This document shows positions 34,205 through 34,901 of a DNA stretch of 34,901 nt, one piece after another. The stretch comes from Hyphomicrobiales bacterium. GTDB taxonomy: Bacteria > Pseudomonadota > Alphaproteobacteria > Rhizobiales > Rhizobiaceae. Position numbers and translations under genes: made by a program. The DNA lies in the NCBI GenBank assembly GCA_900472785.1, contig UCJH01000022.1, positions 1-34,901 on the forward strand, in the 5' to 3' direction. Every line of letters starts with the position of its first letter. The first letter of the stretch is position 1. Below the pieces are notes generated by a model that worked only from the letters and a program-made list of their open reading frames with translations, did not search any database and was not told where the DNA came from.

Positions 34205-34901
34205 TCATAGCCGGGTCATGAAGCGGCGCGGGTCGCTGTCTCGACACCGCGATTCGGACAGCGCTGCAACGAGATCGGCGATCGCCTGAAGATTGTGGAC
34301 AGCGCGGAATTCGTCGACATGGGGCAGCATCGCCCGGACGCCGCGGGCGCGCGCTTCAAAACCCTCGAACCGCAACAGTGGGTTCAGCCAGATGAGCCGT
34401 CGGCAGGAACGGTGCAGGCGATCCATTTCGCGCGCCAGTTCGGAAACCTCATCGCGCTCAAGGCCATCGGTGATCAAGAGTACCATAGCGCCCTGACCGA
34501 GCACCCGTCGCGACCAAAGACGGTTGAATTCATGCAATGCCTCGCCAATCCGCGTTCCGCCGGACCAGTCCTTGACCGCACCGGCGCATTCGTCGATTGC
34601 CCTGTCCGGATCGCGGGCCTTCATCTGCCGGGTGACGTTGGTCAGTTGCGTGCCGAACAGAAAGGCATGAACGCGACGACGCTTTTCCGTCAGCACATGC
34701 AGGAAATGCAGGAAAATCCGGGTGTATTGGCTCATCGATCCGGAAATATCGGCAAGCACCACCAGCGGCGGATGGATCGTCTTCGGCTTGCGGTATCGCG
34801 GCAGGACGAGCGCGCCGCCGGTTTTCGCCGCATCGCGAAGAGTGGCGCGCGGATCGATCCGACGCGGGCGATTGGACGGGCGGAACCGCCGCGTCTTCAG
34901 G
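34205..34901 (-). CDS. VWA domain, CoxE-like protein (5' part beyond the window)
   Basis: At least 231 residues are visible, reading in frame to the window's right edge; the gene is cut, not broken. The region just upstream of the VWA fold, KTRRFRPSNRPRRIDPRATLRDA followed by a KPKTIHPPLVVLADISGSMSQYTR stretch, is typical of CoxE-type proteins. The metal-ion site is intact: DISGSM, a Thr in GGTRIG and Asp in ITDGLERDE. These proteins work with a MoxR-type AAA ATPase, often to mature carbon-monoxide dehydrogenase or related enzymes, but the family also occurs without cox genes. The partner would lie to the right. Confidence 0.88.
   Translation of the reverse strand, partial: LKTRRFRPSNRPRRIDPRATLRDAAKTGGALVLPRYRKPKTIHPPLVVLADISGSMSQYTRIFLHFLHVLTEKRRRVHAFLFGTQLTNVTRQMKARDPDRAIDECAGAVKDWSGGTRIGEALHEFNRLWSRRVLGQGAMVLLITDGLERDEVSELAREMDRLHRSCRRLIWLNPLLRFEGFEARARGVRAMLPHVDEFRAVHNLQAIADLVAALSESRCRDSDPRRFMTRL

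Overview
The window looks like a chromosomal segment of an alphaproteobacterium of the Rhizobiaceae (Rhizobium/Agrobacterium/Neorhizobium type). This rests on high G+C, the gene order (gcvTHP, the suf cluster with two cysteine desulfurases, bcp-DUF455-M23 peptidase), rhizobial-looking protein sequences and frequent TTG/GTG starts. No rRNA, tRNA, CRISPR array or complete transposon is visible. The species cannot be fixed from the sequence alone.

Layout, left to right. (1) 1-3.8 kb: small leftward genes: a VOC-fold protein, two adjacent YkuD-type L,D-transpeptidases (one lipoprotein-like, one with a Tat-like lipoprotein signal) and an NTF2/SnoaL-fold protein, then a rightward small hypothetical gene. 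(2) 3.8-5.3 kb: a leftward pair for periplasmic copper handling (DUF2946-like protein, then a DUF1775-PCu(A)C fusion). (3) 5.4-10.1 kb: the glycine cleavage operon gcvT-gcvH-gcvP with its own promoter, a tandem glycine riboswitch and a strong terminator. (4) 10.1-12.5 kb: a leftward soluble PAS histidine kinase and an overlapping single-domain response regulator. (5) 12.5-20.3 kb: the leftward Fe-S assembly cluster, in transcription order sufS2, sufB, [GIY-YIG gene between palindromes], small membrane ORF, sufC, sufD, sufS, sufT-like, sufA, ending at a clear terminator. (6) 20.5-25.1 kb: alpha/beta hydrolase, diguanylate cyclase, anmK and tyrS. (7) 25.2-31.7 kb: a large AsmA/YhdP-like protein, bcp peroxiredoxin, a DUF455 ferritin-like protein and an M23 peptidase. 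(8) 31.8-34.9 kb: DEAD-box helicase, Nudix hydrolase, TfoX-N protein and the 3' part of a CoxE-type VWA gene cut by the window edge.

The functional themes are glycine/one-carbon metabolism under riboswitch control, Fe-S cluster assembly with iron-type promoter palindromes, and cell-envelope work (two L,D-transpeptidases, an M23 peptidase, AnmK for muropeptide recycling, an AsmA-family protein).

The most unusual structure is at about 17.07-17.51 kb. A small GIY-YIG nuclease gene lies between two exact 32-bp copies, in inverted orientation, of a hairpin-forming palindrome. The unit sits inside the suf operon and is bracketed by a 6-bp direct repeat. It resembles a self-contained palindrome-plus-nuclease module, by analogy with REP/RAYT systems, that inserted between sufB and sufC. 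Other points of interest are an Irr-box-like palindrome ahead of sufS2, a second unassigned palindrome ahead of sufB, and a hairpin that spans the helicase stop codon and occupies the Nudix gene's ribosome-binding region.
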